A stretch of DNA of 64,000 bases from Thermobifida alba (lineage in GTDB: Bacteria > Actinomycetota > Actinomycetes > Streptosporangiales > Streptosporangiaceae). The DNA lies in NCBI RefSeq assembly GCF_023208015.1, contig NZ_CP051627.1:2923501-2987500 (forward strand), written 5' to 3'. Below, in pieces: positions 26,335 to 35,205 of this stretch. Below the pieces are notes generated by a model. The model was given only the letters and a program-made list of their open reading frames with translations. It searched no databases and was not told where the DNA came from. A program made the translations under genes and the position numbers. Numbering within the stretch: the first letter of the stretch is position 1; each line of letters begins with the position of its first letter.

Positions 26335-28029
26335 TCAGCCGGCGTGTGCGTGGTCCGGCGCGGCGCCCCGTTCGGTGGGGCGGGGCTCGCCGAGGGCGAG
26401 GAGGCGGGCGCCGTGGCGGCTCCAGACCCCGGGGTGCAGGCCCCTGCGGACGAGGTCGCGGCGGGCGAGGAACGGACGCACCTCGGTGACGAACACGTAC
26501 TCCTGTCCGGCGGCGAGCCACCCGAGGCCGGTGCCGTCGGCGCGTGCTTCCCCGGTTCCGCCCGCGACCACGGCGGGTCCGACGGCGTCGGCGCCGGAGC
26601 ACTCCGCGGCGCACAGGGCGTCGACCAGGAAGGACTCTCCCGAGGGACGGTCCCACAGCGCCGTCCACGGTGCGGTGGCGGCTTCGGCGAGCCGGGCCCA
26701 CTCCGCGGACGACCGGGGCTCCCCGGGGGCGGCGTCCGCCGTGCGCACCGTGAGGCCGCGGTCCCGGAGCCGTCGGATTCCGGCGAAGTCGGCGTGGGAG
26801 GCGGGCACGACGATCTCGGCGGGCAGATGCTGCTGGCGGAACATGTCGTCGGCCAGGGCCAGCGACTCGGTGTCGTCGAAGGGGCTGGCCAGCACGGCGA
26901 CGGCGCGGTGGGCCAGCGGCTGGGTCCGGGTTCCGCCCCCGGGCAGCAGCCGCACCCGGCCCAGCAGGTCCGCCAGGAGCACGGGGGTGGCCCGGGTCAG
27001 GAAGAGGGAGCGCAGGACCAGGCGCAGTTCGCCGGGGGTGAGGGGGCCCTCCGCGACGGCCTGGGCGAGGTCGGCGTCCGCGGTGGCGGTGCGGGCCGCG
27101 GTGGCCGGCAGTCCGGGGCCGGGGGAGCCGTCGGCGATGAGGACCCGGGTACCGCAGGCCAGGGCCCGGTCGGCCAGGGCCGGGGTGTCCACGACCGCGA
27201 CCGCGGCGGCGCGCAGGGTCTGGGGCAGGTCCTCCCAGTGGACGTCGGCGTGCAGTGCCCCGCCGTCGGCCGCGACGAGGGGGTGCGGGGGACGGCCGGT
27301 TCCGCAGACGCGCACCGGGGCGGCCGCGCGTTCCGGTTCCGCGGCGATCGGGTTGTAGCGGTGCAGGGGAACCCCGAGGTCGCCGTCGTGGACGTGGTCG
27401 AAGCCGAGTCCGGCCAGGGCGGGGGCGGCGGGGGCGTCGCGGACGAGGACCGACGCCACGCCGCGGGCGGCGGCCGCCTCCAGCACCCAGCGCAGCGCCC
27501 TGGTGCGGTCCACCGCGGCGGGGTCGCCCAGGTGCGCCCACGGGCTGCCGGGACGGGCCGCCGAGGCGGTGACCAGCACCAGGTCGACATCGGCGGAGTC
27601 GAAGACGACCTGGACGTCGTGGGGGCGCAGCGGAATGGTCCGCGCGTACGGTTCCAGGGCGGCGCGGGCCTCGGCCGAGAGCACCCCGGCGACGACGATC
27701 CGCTCGTCCCCGAAGGCCGGTTGCCCGGCCAGCAGCCGGGCCTCCTGGCGTTCGGTCTCGTAGGAGCGGACCGGTTCGGGGGTGCGCGCCTTCCGTTCCG
27801 TCCGCTCGCCGGGCCGACCGCTGCCCCGCCACAGCCGGTACAGTTCCCGCGGCAGGCTGACCAGTCCCCGGGCGGGCCGCCGGGCGGCTCCGGCGAGTGC
27901 CCGGCCCACCTGGAGGGAGGTCGAGCCCTCCAGGGCGGCCAGGCGGGCCTGGACCTCCTGGAGTTGCGCCTCCCGCGCGGCCAGCGCCCTGCGGAGTTGC
28001 TCGGTCTGGCTCTGCTCACGCCGCTTCAT
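26335..28029 (-). CDS. Coiled-coil, glycosyltransferase-associated protein of unknown function
   Basis: A 564-residue protein, start ATG 28029 with GGAGG upstream. Residues about 5-38 (SQTEQLRRALAAREAQLQEV onward) form a clear heptad coiled coil, ending in LEGSTSLQVGRAL, a short segment often seen near the N-terminus of polymer glycosyltransferases. The rest alternates strands and helices with repeated Rossmann-like halves (VVAGVLS, VLVTASAA, RVLIADGSPGPGLP) and may be one or two degenerate GT-B or GT-A units; no clear catalytic motif is seen. It precedes the two-domain glycosyltransferase by 91 bases on the same strand. A scaffold or polymer-length partner is possible; I do not assign an activity. 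Confidence 0.6.
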   Translation of the reverse strand: MKRREQSQTEQLRRALAAREAQLQEVQARLAALEGSTSLQVGRALAGAARRPARGLVSLPRELYRLWRGSGRPGERTERKARTPEPVRSYETERQEARLLAGQPAFGDERIVVAGVLSAEARAALEPYARTIPLRPHDVQVVFDSADVDLVLVTASAARPGSPWAHLGDPAAVDRTRALRWVLEAAAARGVASVLVRDAPAAPALAGLGFDHVHDGDLGVPLHRYNPIAAEPERAAAPVRVCGTGRPPHPLVAADGGALHADVHWEDLPQTLRAAAVAVVDTPALADRALACGTRVLIADGSPGPGLPATAARTATADADLAQAVAEGPLTPGELRLVLRSLFLTRATPVLLADLLGRVRLLPGGGTRTQPLAHRAVAVLASPFDDTESLALADDMFRQQHLPAEIVVPASHADFAGIRRLRDRGLTVRTADAAPGEPRSSAEWARLAEAATAPWTALWDRPSGESFLVDALCAAECSGADAVGPAVVAGGTGEARADGTGLGWLAAGQEYVFVTEVRPFLARRDLVRRGLHPGVWSRHGARLLALGEPRPTERGAAPDHAHAG

Positions 28030-28599
28030 AGTCCGTCCTCCCGGCGCGTTCGCACCTGCGGGGCCCGTGCGGACGCCACCTCTTCCCCTCCCCCACGTTG
28101 GCGAACGCGGATGAACGGGTGATGAACTGGGCTCCACGCCCGACGGTCGCTTCGGCGTTCCGTGCCCGGACAGCCGAGGCGTCGGGCACCGCCATCGTAG
28201 TGCCCGCTCCGGTCCCGCCCGGGACGGCTCCTCCTCCGGCGCTCCGCGTGAATCGACGAGTGCAAACAGCAGCCCACCCTCCCCGGCGGAATCATTAAAT
28301 TTGTCGATGACACCAAGACCGTTTCTTTGCCGATCCGGCAATTCGCCAATCTTCGTGGAATCGTTTTCCCATCACGGCTTCTCTCCCTCTCGCGCCGGAA
28401 CGGGCGATATCATCATGCGCGCGCCGAGAGCAGCCCGCAGCCGCATACCCAGATATCGGCCACCCATGTCTCCAGGAACAAGAATGTCCTGATCAGGCCA
28501 GAGAGATATCGGAAGGCAACGCGGTACCAATCTCAGGCGTCTAGCTACCGGGAAAACGAACATCCCGCGAGCATGTTTTCCATATGAGGGAGATCAACT
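28030..28599. other. 570-base gap, relatively AT-rich, no gene seen
   Basis: This gap separates the divergent coiled-coil gene (minus) and nucleotide-sugar dehydrogenase (plus). From about 28280 to 28590 the DNA is visibly richer in A and T than the rest of the window (for example ATTAAATTTGTCGATGAC near 28294). No open frame in it has actinobacterial codon bias. It must hold both promoters, but I cannot pick convincing -35/-10 pairs. No insertion-sequence remnants or long repeats are visible. Confidence 0.6.
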
Positions 28600-29919
28600 G
28601 TGGGCGTCTCGACCTACACCTCTGACCTGGTGGTCGTCGGCCTGGGATACGTCGGCCTTCCGTTGGCGCAGGAGGCTTCCCGGTCCGGGTTGAAAGTCAC
28701 CGGACTCGACGTGAGCCAGCGCGTGGTCGACGGACTGAACGCGGGGAAGTCGCACATCGACGACCTCTCCGAGTCGGATATCGCGGACATGCGGATGGCC
28801 GGGTTCACCGCGACCTCGGACCCGAGCGTCCTGCGGCATGCCCAGACCATCGTGATCTGCGTTCCCACTCCCCTGTCGGAGGAGGGCTCCCCCGATCTCG
28901 GCGCGGTCACCTCCGCGGCGGAGGCGATCTCGGCCCACCTGTCCCCGGGAACCCTGGTCATCCTGGAGTCGACCACCTTTCCCGGCACCACCGACGAGGT
29001 GCTCCGCCCGATCCTGGAACGGTCCGGGCTGGTCGCGGGCCAGGATTTCCACCTGGCGTTCTCCCCCGAGCGGATCGACCCGGGCAATCCCCTCTTCGGG
29101 GTGTCCAACACCCCGAAGGTCGTGGGCGGCTACACCGACCTCTGCGGTGAACTCGCGGCGGCCTTCTACGGCAAGTTCGTGCGCACGGTGGTGCGGGCGC
29201 GCGGCACCCGGGAGGCCGAGATGGCCAAACTCCTGGAAAACACCTACCGGCACGTGAACATCGCCCTGGTCAACGAGATGGCGGTGTTCTGCCGTGAACT
29301 GGGCGTGGACCTGTGGGACGCCATTGCCTGCGCCGCCACCAAGCCGTTCGGTTTCCAGGCGTTCTACCCCGGTCCGGGGGTGGGCGGACACTGCATCCCC
29401 ATCGACCCCAACTACCTTTCGTACAAGGTCAAGACCCTGGGGTACCCGTTCCGCTTCGTCGAACTGGCCCAGGAGATCAACACGCGGATGCCCGACCACG
29501 TGCTGCGGCGCGTCCAGGACATGCTCAACGACGCCGGGCTGGCGCTGTCGCGGGCCACGGTCCTGCTGCTGGGGGTCACCTACAAGGCGGACATCGCCGA
29601 CCAGCGTGAGTCCCCCGCCCGCCCCGTGGCGGCCAAGCTCGCGGAGAAGGGCGCCACGCTGCTCTTCCACGACCCGCACGTCACCGAGTGGCAGGTGGAC
29701 GGCTCCCCGGTGCAGCGGGTGCCCGACCTGGAGGAGGCGCTGGGCGAGGCCGACCTGACGGTCCTGCTCACCGACCACCGGGAGTACACGCCGGAGCTGC
29801 TGCTGAAGCGGAGCCGACGGCTGCTGGACACCAGGGGGGTGCTGCGCCGCGCCGACCACGACCTTCCGGAGGGCCGGCTCACCGCCCCGGTCTCCCGCGA
29901 CGGGGTCCAGGTGCTTTGA
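28600..29919 (+). CDS. Nucleotide-sugar dehydrogenase (UDP-HexNAc/WecC-WbpA type)
   Basis: Oxidises C6 of a UDP-sugar to the uronic acid with two NAD. The 439-residue protein has the Rossmann start VVVGLGYVGLPLAQ (about 11-24), the central helix EMAKLLENTYRHVNIALVNE and the catalytic cysteine in GVGGHCIPIDPNYLSYK. GGHCIPIDP is the form found in UDP-ManNAc/UDP-GlcNAc dehydrogenases, whereas UDP-glucose dehydrogenase has GGxCLPKD, as seen in the second dehydrogenase at 43547. Start GTG 28600 lies behind GGGAGATC. A long hairpin follows at 29957-30015. Substrate choice is inferred from the active-site form only. Confidence 0.85.
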   Translation: MGVSTYTSDLVVVGLGYVGLPLAQEASRSGLKVTGLDVSQRVVDGLNAGKSHIDDLSESDIADMRMAGFTATSDPSVLRHAQTIVICVPTPLSEEGSPDLGAVTSAAEAISAHLSPGTLVILESTTFPGTTDEVLRPILERSGLVAGQDFHLAFSPERIDPGNPLFGVSNTPKVVGGYTDLCGELAAAFYGKFVRTVVRARGTREAEMAKLLENTYRHVNIALVNEMAVFCRELGVDLWDAIACAATKPFGFQAFYPGPGVGGHCIPIDPNYLSYKVKTLGYPFRFVELAQEINTRMPDHVLRRVQDMLNDAGLALSRATVLLLGVTYKADIADQRESPARPVAAKLAEKGATLLFHDPHVTEWQVDGSPVQRVPDLEEALGEADLTVLLTDHREYTPELLLKRSRRLLDTRGVLRRADHDLPEGRLTAPVSRDGVQVL

Positions 29920-29956
29920 CCGTCGTCGACGGGTCGTGTCCTGTCCCCTGTTCGCT

Positions 29957-30015
29957 CCGGTCCCGTTCCCGGACCGCCCGTCGGCAGCGGCGCGGCGCTC
30001 CGGGAACGGGACCGG
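29957..30015 (+). terminator. 17-bp GC hairpin after nucleotide-sugar dehydrogenase
   Basis: A perfect 17-bp inverted repeat, arms 29957-29973 (CCGGTCCCGTTCCCGGA) and 29999-30015, with a 25-base GC-rich loop. It starts 38 bases after the stop codon at 29919. No U-tract. The remaining bases up to the next start (30175) show no other feature beyond a GGAGAG ribosome site. Confidence 0.75.
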
Positions 30016-30174
30016 CCTGTGTGCACGGCCGCCCACCGGGCTGTGACCTCGGGGTCTGTGTGAGAGGAACCACCCGGAAGAACGGAATCCTTTCCGAGGA
30101 AGACAAGTTGCCCCTTACGGACCCGGCTTCCGAAGGCCGGGCGGATTCCTGTCACCGAACTTCCAGGAGAGACC

Positions 30175-30789
30175 GTGTCCCCGATCTCCGAGCCGCTGGA
30201 GCTTGCCAAGGACGCCCAGGACCTGCTGTTCCGTGAGGCGCGGACCGCGAACACCTTCGCCGCCGAGCCCGTGACCGAGGAACAGGTCCGCGCCATCCAC
30301 GACCTGGTCAAGTACGCTCCCACCGCGATGAACGTCCAGCCGCTGCGCGTCGTCCTGCTGCGTTCGCGGGAAAGCCGGGAGCGCCTCGTGCGGCACATGG
30401 CCGAGGGCAACCGGGCCAAGACCCTCTCGGCTCCGCTCACGGCGCTCCTCGCCTACGACAGCGAGTTCCAGGAGAAGGCGGACCGGTTCTTCCCCGACCG
30501 CGCCCAGGGCATCCGGGAGATGTTCTCCGCTGACGCCGAGGCACGCGTGAACACCGCGAAGCTCAACGCCTCGCTGCAGATCGGCTACTTCCTCCTGGGG
30601 GTGCGCGCCGCCGGTCTGGCTGCGGGCCCGATGACCGGCTTCGACGCCGCCGCGGTCGACGCCGAGTTCTTCCCCGAGGGCCGCCACCACGTCCTCGTGG
30701 CGATGAACATCGGCAAGCCCGGCGCGGACCACCCGCAGTTCCCGCGGCTGCCCCGCCTCGACTACACGGACGTGGTGACCGAGCTCTAG
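30175..30789 (+). CDS. Nitroreductase-family FMN protein (RutE-like)
   Basis: A 204-residue protein of the RutE/HadB-like nitroreductase branch (malonic semialdehyde reductase family). It shows the FMN phosphate-binding start REARTANTFAAEPVTEEQV, the YAPTAMNVQPLRVVLL motif (about 47-62) and NTAKLNASLQIGYFLLGVRAAGL, all diagnostic of this branch. Start GTG 30175 follows GGAGAGACC. No other pyrimidine-degradation gene is nearby, so the in vivo substrate is probably something else; general NAD(P)H-dependent reductase is the safe call. It converges on the GT2 gene across a 12-bp hairpin. Confidence 0.87.
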   Translation: MSPISEPLELAKDAQDLLFREARTANTFAAEPVTEEQVRAIHDLVKYAPTAMNVQPLRVVLLRSRESRERLVRHMAEGNRAKTLSAPLTALLAYDSEFQEKADRFFPDRAQGIREMFSADAEARVNTAKLNASLQIGYFLLGVRAAGLAAGPMTGFDAAAVDAEFFPEGRHHVLVAMNIGKPGADHPQFPRLPRLDYTDVVTEL

Positions 30790-30818
30790 GACCGCACCGC
30801 CACCGGCCCGGACGACAC

Positions 30819-30848
30819 GCGGCCCACCCCGGGGATGGGGTGGGCCGC
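30819..30848. terminator. 12-bp GC hairpin between convergent genes
   Basis: GCGGCCCACCCC (30819-30830) pairs perfectly with GGGGTGGGCCGC (30837-30848) around a 6-base loop. It lies between the stops at 30789 and 30880. No U-tract. Confidence 0.8.
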
Positions 30849-30879
30849 GGACGTGTACGCGGGCGTCCGCGCAGCGGAC

Positions 30880-31944
30880 TCAGATGATCGGCGGCCGCCC
30901 GTCCAGGGTCATCCGCCAGGCGGTGGACCACCGGATCGGCCTGCGCCGCCCCGCGTCGGTGCGCCACCCCTCGCGGAACCCCGCGAACCAGGCGCGCAGC
31001 GCGTCGGCGGAGCGTTCCCGCAGCACCGTCAGCGCCACCCAGACCGCCAGGTAGACCACGGCCAGCGGCCACGGCAGGTTGCGCCGGGCCAGCCAGACCC
31101 GGTTGCGCGCGTTGAGCCGGTAGAAGTCGGCGTGCCGGGTCGGGGCGGTCGCCGGGTGGTACATGACCGCCTCGGCGTCGTACTCGATGTGGAAGCCCTC
31201 GTCCAGGATGCGCCAGGCCAGGTCGGTCTCCTCGTGCGCGTAGAAGAACTCGTCCGGCAGGCCGCCGCCCCGCTCGAATGCGGTGCGCCGGACCGCCGAG
31301 GCCCCGCCCAGGAAGGTGGTCACCCGGCTGGAGCGCCCCGGGTCGCCCACCCGCAGCCGGGGCACGTGCCGCCGCTGGTCGGGGCCGCCGTCGGGATCGG
31401 CGATCCGGAAGGAGAGCACCCCCAGGGAGGGGTCCGCCGCGAACCGGTCGTGCACGTGCCGCCCCAGGTCCCGGGACCGGTACCAGCCGTCGTCGTCGAG
31501 GAACAGGATGACGTCGCCGGTGCTGGCCCGGACGCCCTCGTTGCGTCCGGCCGGGATCCCGACGTTCTCGGGCAGTCGCACCGTGACCACCCGGTCGTCC
31601 AGTTCCGGCAGGTCCGCCCCGTTGCCGACGACGACCACCTCGATGTCGACGCCCTCCTGCTCGAACACGCTGGCGATGGCCCGGCGCAGTTCTGCCGGGC
31701 GGTTGCCCATCGTCAGCAGCACACAGGAGAGCCTCAACCGCTGTGTCCCTCCGCGTTCCGGAACGTCCTCGTCCCGCCCCTGTTCGGTCCGCGCGAACCC
31801 GTCGTAGGGGTGCTTGTCCTGGGGGGACGCGGCGGCCTCGCCGGACGCCGCGTCCTGCCGCGCCGTGTGCGGAGAGGAGACGGAACTGCTCATCGACAAC
31901 CGTTCATCGAGATGTATGACAGGCCAACGGAATTCAACGGTCAC
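30880..31944 (-). CDS. Glycosyltransferase family 2
   Basis: Up to 354 residues; the start is uncertain between GTG 31944 and ATG 31893, neither with a good ribosome site, and the first 65 residues look disordered. The GT-A domain begins at LRLSCVLLTMGNRPAEL, then VVVGNGADLP, ENVGIPAGRNEG, the metal motif FLDDDGW and the acceptor loop EFFYAHEETDLAWRILD. A hydrophobic segment near LAVVYLAVWVALTVL suggests membrane association. It is the last gene of the minus-strand polyol-phosphate set (37787 to 30880) and probably extends or decorates that polymer. A 58-base gap separates it from the CDP-alcohol transferase. Confidence 0.85.
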   Translation of the reverse strand: MTVEFRWPVIHLDERLSMSSSVSSPHTARQDAASGEAAASPQDKHPYDGFARTEQGRDEDVPERGGTQRLRLSCVLLTMGNRPAELRRAIASVFEQEGVDIEVVVVGNGADLPELDDRVVTVRLPENVGIPAGRNEGVRASTGDVILFLDDDGWYRSRDLGRHVHDRFAADPSLGVLSFRIADPDGGPDQRRHVPRLRVGDPGRSSRVTTFLGGASAVRRTAFERGGGLPDEFFYAHEETDLAWRILDEGFHIEYDAEAVMYHPATAPTRHADFYRLNARNRVWLARRNLPWPLAVVYLAVWVALTVLRERSADALRAWFAGFREGWRTDAGRRRPIRWSTAWRMTLDGRPPII

Positions 31945-32002
31945 ATGAACCGGATAACGACCGTATCAATATCCGGAACCGGGAGGGGGGCGGTCGGGCG
32001 GT

Positions 32003-32773
32003 TCACCGCAGCCGGTTGGACGCCAGGATGCTCACCAGGTGCAGCACCGTCTGCACCGCCGCCACCGCGACGCACGCGGCCGTGAGCACCTGGGTGGCCA
32101 GCAGGTCGCCGCGGACCGCGTCCACCACCGCCGCCACCACGACCAGCAGCGACAGCTCCACCGCCTGGATGATGCGGTGGAACCGCAGCGCGGAGGCGAC
32201 CGTCCGGGCCAGGCTCAGCCCGGCGGAGCGGGGCCGCAGCGCCTCCTCCGACACCTGCTCGCCCAGCCCCGCCTTGGCCCGGGCCACCACCACGTTGTCG
32301 GTCTCCGCCTTGATCAGCGCCGCTCCCAGCGCCGCGGCCAGCCCGGCGACCACCCAGCCCCCGGCGGCGAACTCCCCCTGGGCGCGTATCCCCAGCCCGA
32401 TCAGCAGTGCCACCTCGGACAGGTAGTGGCCGATGCGGTCCAGGTAGACGCCGGTCACGCTGGTCCGGCCGGTGAACCGGGCGACCTCGCCGTCGGAGCA
32501 GTCCAGCAGCAGGTAGACCTGGATGAGCGCGGCGGCCAGCAGCGCCGACCACAGCCCGCCGAAGGCCAGCACGACTCCGGCGAGCACGCCGCAGACCATC
32601 ATCAGGTAGGTGATCGGGTTCGGCGGCACGCCCAGGCGGACGAAGAACGTGCTCACGTAGGGCGAGAGGTCCCGCATGTAGAGGCGCCCCGCCCAGTGCT
32701 CCTCGTTGACCCGTTCCTTGATTCCTTCGGGCTGGCCACCGGCCCGAACCTCAGCGACCGAGGGCTTGGACAT
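32003..32773 (-). CDS. CDP-alcohol phosphatidyltransferase family protein
   Basis: A 256-residue membrane enzyme with about six helices that would move a phospho-alcohol from a CDP-activated donor onto an acceptor alcohol. The family signature D-x2-D-G-x2-A-R-x8-G-x3-D-x3-D is recognisable: Asp91, Asp94, Gly95, Ala98, Arg99, Gly108 and Asp112. The last position, normally the catalytic-base aspartate, is His116 here (YLDRIGHYLSE). Start ATG 32773 lies inside the end of the upstream dehydrogenase gene (23-base overlap), so the two are tightly coupled. With the adjacent nucleotidyltransferase and G1P-dehydrogenase homologue it probably makes a phospho-polyol lipid or polymer unit rather than ordinary phosphatidylglycerol. 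Confidence 0.85.
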   Translation of the reverse strand: MSKPSVAEVRAGGQPEGIKERVNEEHWAGRLYMRDLSPYVSTFFVRLGVPPNPITYLMMVCGVLAGVVLAFGGLWSALLAAALIQVYLLLDCSDGEVARFTGRTSVTGVYLDRIGHYLSEVALLIGLGIRAQGEFAAGGWVVAGLAAALGAALIKAETDNVVVARAKAGLGEQVSEEALRPRSAGLSLARTVASALRFHRIIQAVELSLLVVVAAVVDAVRGDLLATQVLTAACVAVAAVQTVLHLVSILASNRLR

Positions 32774-33818
32774 AGTCGCGAACGCTCCGCCTGATCTCGT
32801 CTTCGGAAAGGTTGAGGTGCTCCAGGATCGTATAGCGCCCCGGCCGTGTGGACGGCGCGAAGACCACGGCGCGCACGAACTGCTCCTCGTCCAGCCCCAC
32901 GTCGGCGGGGACGGTCGGCAGTCCGTGGCGCTTCAGGCAGGCGTGGATGTCCCGGAGCTGCTGCTCGCCCTCGCCCAGGTACCGGGAGCGCAGGAAGAAG
33001 GCGTACAGCGTGCCCAGGCCGGCCAGCTCCCCGTGGTTGCTGGTGCCCGGGTAGAGCTGGTCGATGGCGTGCAGGACCTCGTGGTCGGCGCCGCTGGCGG
33101 GGCGGCTGGACCCGGCCACCGACATCGCCATGCCCGACAGCACGAGCGCCTCGGCCAGCGCGGTCAGGAAGTCCTGGGAGTCGACGGAGTCTCCGCGGTG
33201 CAGCACCGCCTCGGCCGCGACCCTGGCGAAGGTGACGGCCATGCCGTCCACCGGTTCGCCCTGCTCGGCGCCTGCCAGCTCCCAGTCGGCAATCGCGGAC
33301 AGGTTGCTCAGCACGTCCCCGATGCCCGAGCGGACCAGCCGGTCCGGGGCAGCACGCACGTAGTCCACGTCCACCACCACCGCGATCGGCAGGGTCACCC
33401 CGTAGGAGCTCTTGCCGCTCTCGTGCTCCAGCGAGCTGACCGGGGAGGCGATGCCGTCGTGGGAGAGGTTGGTGGCGACCGCGATCATCGGGATCCCCGC
33501 CATGGTGGCGGCGAACTTGGTGACGTCGATGGTCTTCCCGCCGCCGATCCCGGCGACCGCCTCGTAGGCTCCGGCCCGCAGCTTCTTGCCGAGTTCGTTG
33601 GCGGTGTCCACGGTGCCGTCCTCGACCCGGAACACCTCGCAGTTGGGCAGGTCGAGTTCGGCGGCGATCTGGGCGCCCTGCCCGGGGCCGACCGCCACCG
33701 CGATCCGCCCCTCGTGGGCGATGCGCCGGTCGGCGAGCAGCAGCCCGAGGTCCGCGATCGCTCCGCGCCGCACGTCGATCGAGAGCGGCGAGGCGATCAT
33801 CCGGGCTAGTAGCGGCAT
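32751..33818 (-). CDS. sn-Glycerol-1-phosphate dehydrogenase family protein (EgsA/AraM-like)
   Basis: A 355-residue member of the iron/zinc alcohol-dehydrogenase superfamily closest to glycerol-1-phosphate dehydrogenases, which reduce dihydroxyacetone phosphate to sn-glycerol-1-phosphate, the archaeal enantiomer. Features are GIGGGKTIDVTKFAA (about 90-104) for NAD(P), NLSHDGIASPVSS (117-129), and all three expected metal ligands: Asp168 (GIGDVLS), His246 (SGADHEV) and His262 (TSNHGE). Start ATG 33818 overlaps the upstream nucleotidyltransferase gene by 13 bases. Activity on another polyol ketone-phosphate is also possible. The tight coupling with a nucleotidyltransferase and a CDP-alcohol transferase implies a made-to-order CDP-polyol pathway. 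Confidence 0.85.
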   Translation of the reverse strand: MPLLARMIASPLSIDVRRGAIADLGLLLADRRIAHEGRIAVAVGPGQGAQIAAELDLPNCEVFRVEDGTVDTANELGKKLRAGAYEAVAGIGGGKTIDVTKFAATMAGIPMIAVATNLSHDGIASPVSSLEHESGKSSYGVTLPIAVVVDVDYVRAAPDRLVRSGIGDVLSNLSAIADWELAGAEQGEPVDGMAVTFARVAAEAVLHRGDSVDSQDFLTALAEALVLSGMAMSVAGSSRPASGADHEVLHAIDQLYPGTSNHGELAGLGTLYAFFLRSRYLGEGEQQLRDIHACLKRHGLPTVPADVGLDEEQFVRAVVFAPSTRPGRYTILEHLNLSEDEIRRSVRDYVQALGR

Positions 33819-34537
33819 GCGATCTCCCGGGCGCGGGCCAGGTCGTCGTGGTTGTCCACCTCGACCCAGTCGACCTCGCCGATCGGCGCCACGGCGATCC
33901 TGCCGCCCCGGTCGACCAGTTCCTGGTAGCCGTCCTCGTAGTACAGCTGGGGGTCGCGTTCCCAGGTGGTGCGCAGCGCGTCGGCCAGGCGGCCGGCGAT
34001 GCCGCCCTCGATGAGGGTGACCCCGATGTACTCGCCCGCGGCCGTCGCGGGGTCCATCAGCTTGGTGATCCGGCTGAGGTGCCCCGTCTCGTCCAGGGTC
34101 ACCTTCATCTCCTCGTCGGCGAGTGTTTTCACGTTGTCCACCGCGAGGACGATCTCCGGTCCCCTGTTGGCGAGTAGTGTCTTCTCCACACCGACCGGGT
34201 GCACGGTGTCGCCGTTGACCAGCAGCACCCCTTCAGCGAAGTAGTCACGCGCGGTCCACAGCGAGTAGGCGTTGTTCCACTCCTCGGCCTTGTCGTTGAA
34301 GACCGTGGTGATCTTCACGCCGTGCCGGCGTTCCAGCGCCTCCCGGCGCTCCTCGACCGCCTCGGAGCGGTATCCGACGACGACCACCACGTCGGTGAGG
34401 CCCACTGCGGCCAGGTTGCGCAGTGAGATGTCCATGATGGTGGTGTCGCCGTCCACCGGCACCAGCGCCTTGGGCAGTGTGTCGGTGTACGGGCGCAGCC
34501 GGCGCCCCGCCCCCGCGGCGAGAATCATGCCGAGCAT
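33806..34537 (-). CDS. NTP-transferase, probable polyol-phosphate cytidylyltransferase
   Basis: A 243-residue sugar-nucleotidyltransferase-fold protein: MILAAGAGRRLRPYTDTLPK (residues 4-23) is the canonical nucleotide loop, LVNGDTVHP (about 107-115) carries the metal-binding Asp, and VDWVEVDNHDDLARAREI closes the fold. The sequence type resembles inositol-1-phosphate/CTP transferases that partner CDP-alcohol phosphotransferases, so I infer activation of a polyol phosphate with CTP; hexose-1-phosphate activation cannot be excluded. I chose ATG 34537 behind GGAGGGAGG over an upstream TTG. It lies 17 bases after the DUF5941-like gene and overlaps the dehydrogenase gene. Confidence 0.8.
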   Translation of the reverse strand: MLGMILAAGAGRRLRPYTDTLPKALVPVDGDTTIMDISLRNLAAVGLTDVVVVVGYRSEAVEERREALERRHGVKITTVFNDKAEEWNNAYSLWTARDYFAEGVLLVNGDTVHPVGVEKTLLANRGPEIVLAVDNVKTLADEEMKVTLDETGHLSRITKLMDPATAAGEYIGVTLIEGGIAGRLADALRTTWERDPQLYYEDGYQELVDRGGRIAVAPIGEVDWVEVDNHDDLARAREIACRY

Positions 34538-34554
34538 GTCGGCGCCTCCCTCCC

Positions 34555-35196
34555 TCAACTGTCGGAGGCTGCGACGCCTCCTCGTGTGTCACGCGGTCCG
34601 TGGTTCGCCACCGTGGTCACCGGCGCCGCGAGCCAGCTCGTGGCGGTCTCCCACACGAGCAGGACCGTCAGATAGCCCAGCAGCAGACCGTAGGTGAAGG
34701 GGAACCATCCCATCGCCCCTCCGGCCGCGATCAGGAGCATCCGACCGTCCCAGCCCAGCATGGCCCGCCTGGCCCACCCGGACGGGGGGACACCGTGGCG
34801 TGCCCGGCGTACGGCGGAACCGTGGTGGAGGACGACCAGCGCGACGAGCGCGAACACCAGAGGACCCGGTACGCCTGAACCGTAGCCGAGGGCGAACAGG
34901 TACAGGTATTCGGCTCCGTGCAGCAGCGGTGGAACGATCCAGTCGAACCGTCCGTCGTGCGGATGCGCGGAGGCCACCCCTGACAGCAGGAGCGCCGCCG
35001 CCGGTGCGAACAGGGTAACCCCGGTCAGATCCCCGAAACCGGTGAGCAGCAGGACGCCCATCACCAGGATTCCGGCGAAGGCGGGCAGGACCGGCGGGAG
35101 CGCCCCCTGGACGAGGGTGCCGATCCCCGTGCTCAGGTGACCGTCATCGCGAAGAAAACGCAGGTCAACGTGGTGGGACTGCGAAGCGGAGTTCAT
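34555..35196 (-). CDS. DUF5941-like membrane protein
   Basis: A 213-residue protein with about five hydrophobic segments. The segment SAHPHDGRFDWIVPPLLHGAE (about 76-96) and the later GWDGRMLLIAAGGAMGWF resemble the C-terminal part of the DUF5941 proteins of Streptomyces, as I recall them; those are large fusions that also contain nucleotidyltransferase and CDP-alcohol-transferase-like parts. Here the parts are separate genes. Start ATG 35196 follows GAGGG and lies 9 bases from the end of the upstream membrane-protein gene. Function is unknown; membrane partner of the polyol-phosphate pathway is the natural inference. Confidence 0.65.
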   Translation of the reverse strand: MNSASQSHHVDLRFLRDDGHLSTGIGTLVQGALPPVLPAFAGILVMGVLLLTGFGDLTGVTLFAPAAALLLSGVASAHPHDGRFDWIVPPLLHGAEYLYLFALGYGSGVPGPLVFALVALVVLHHGSAVRRARHGVPPSGWARRAMLGWDGRMLLIAAGGAMGWFPFTYGLLLGYLTVLLVWETATSWLAAPVTTVANHGPRDTRGGVAASDS

Positions 35197-35205
35197 CTGC
35201 GGCCC

